A DNA stretch of 13,651 nucleotides, taken from NCBI GenBank assembly GCA_028696495.1, contig JAQVGY010000015.1, positions 1 through 13,651 of the forward strand, given 5' to 3'. The notes beneath the pieces were generated by a model. It was given only the letters and a program-made list of their open reading frames with translations. It made no database searches and was not told the DNA's origin. The translations under genes were made by a program, and so were the position numbers. This document shows positions 13,143 to 13,651 of the stretch, piece by piece. This DNA is from Atribacterota bacterium (lineage in GTDB: Bacteria > Atribacterota > Phoenicimicrobiia > Phoenicimicrobiales > Stramentimicrobiaceae). Position 1 is the first letter of the stretch, and every line of letters begins with the position of its first letter.

Positions 13143-13651
13143 ATAAAGTCAAAATCAACTTTTCGGGTGAATCATGAAATCAAAGCTCCAAAAGTTCGCT
13201 TGATTGGTCATGATGGAAAACAGCTTGGTCTGGTTGATAGAGATGCTGCCTTAGAAGAAGCACAGAAAAACAACCTTGATTTAGTGGAGGTTTCTCCTGA
13301 TGCTAATCCCCCTGTTTGTCGTATAATGGATTATGGTAAATATCGTTATATGCTCGAAAAAAGGGTAAAGTCAGGAAAAAAGAAACAAAAGGCCACTACT
13401 CTCAAAGAGATTAAGATGCGTCCAAACATTGGAGAGCATGATTATGAATTTAAGAAAAAACAGATTCACAAATTTTTGCAGGATGGTAATAGAGTTAAGG
13501 TCACAGTAATGTTCAGAGGGAGAGAGATGAAATTTGTGGAATCAGGGAAAGAAATTTTAGAACGAGTGATGGCTGAAACTGAGGAATTTTCTAAGGTAGA
13601 AAGAAGGCCCAAATTAGAAGGAAGAAATATGACTTTAATTCTTATTTCTAA
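13143..13651 (+). CDS. infC: Translation initiation factor IF-3 (3' end cut), AUA start
   Basis: IF-3 binds the 30S subunit, prevents 50S joining and checks the start codon-initiator tRNA match. The reading frame encodes 169 codons before the window ends. The N-terminal domain has FRVNHEIKAPKVRLIG, DGKQLG and LDLVEVSPDANPPVCRIMDYGKY. After a Lys-rich linker, the C-terminal domain has LKEIKMRPNIGEHDYEFK, VKVTVMFRGREM and LEGRNMTLIL, close to the normal C-terminus, so only a few residues should be missing. No ATG, GTG or TTG occurs in frame between the upstream TAA at 13098 and GTG 13167, which lies inside the conserved region and lacks a ribosome binding site. The AAAGGAGG site points to ATA 13143. 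AUU-type starts in infC are known to give autoregulation by IF-3. rpmI and rplT usually follow. Confidence 0.93.
   Translation, partial: MKSKSTFRVNHEIKAPKVRLIGHDGKQLGLVDRDAALEEAQKNNLDLVEVSPDANPPVCRIMDYGKYRYMLEKRVKSGKKKQKATTLKEIKMRPNIGEHDYEFKKKQIHKFLQDGNRVKVTVMFRGREMKFVESGKEILERVMAETEEFSKVERRPKLEGRNMTLILIS

Noticed and set aside
1..13651. CRISPR array, insertion sequence or prophage
   Set aside because: No regularly spaced repeats, transposase, integrase or phage structural gene is visible on either strand.

Overview
This 13.65 kb window is low-GC bacterial DNA (AT-rich spacers, near-consensus sigma-70/SigA promoters, strong Shine-Dalgarno sites). Every recognised gene lies on the + strand. 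The gene content (Ni-Fe hydrogenase maturation, a MobB-like P-loop/Fe-S protein, a T-box-controlled leuS) fits an anaerobic bacterium. The T-box argues for a Firmicutes-like or Firmicutes-adjacent lineage, and the Thermococcales-like HypA/HypB pair suggests a thermophilic or deep-branching anaerobe such as Atribacterota. That placement is a guess; no marker here settles it.

Region 1 (1-4186) is a loosely packed metal and redox block: hypA, an ATPase-type hypB, a small one-TM protein, a MobB-like P-loop domain fused to a four-cysteine Fe-S domain, a thioredoxin reductase and a xylose-isomerase-like TIM barrel. HypA and this HypB should work together to load nickel into Ni-Fe hydrogenase.

Region 2 (4187-6710) holds an EF-G paralogue of the 'EF-G-like' type with its own promoter. 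It is followed by a monocistronic 26-codon tryptophan-rich membrane peptide with an excellent promoter and Shine-Dalgarno site and a long hairpin behind it.

Region 3 (6757-9669) is the most unusual part. A strong promoter drives a T-box leader upstream of leuS, and a complete tRNA-Ala(GGC) gene lies inside that leader, between the Stem I sensor and the antiterminator/terminator. The tRNA is bracketed by a 9-bp direct repeat of the T-box 5' motif and by a 6-bp complementary pair. tRNA maturation would cut the sensor away from the switch.

Region 4 (9670-11079) has ssb, then a six-gene tRNA operon (Val-UAC, Asp, Phe, Gly, Cys, Val-GAC) with its own promoter. An intrinsic terminator lies almost against the thrS ribosome binding site. 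Region 5 (11101-13651) is thrS followed by infC. infC has its own promoter, a strong Shine-Dalgarno site and an apparent AUA start codon, and it runs off the window end a few codons before its expected stop. Together, regions 2-5 form a translation-centred neighbourhood: EF-G-like, LeuRS, ThrRS, IF3 and seven tRNAs.
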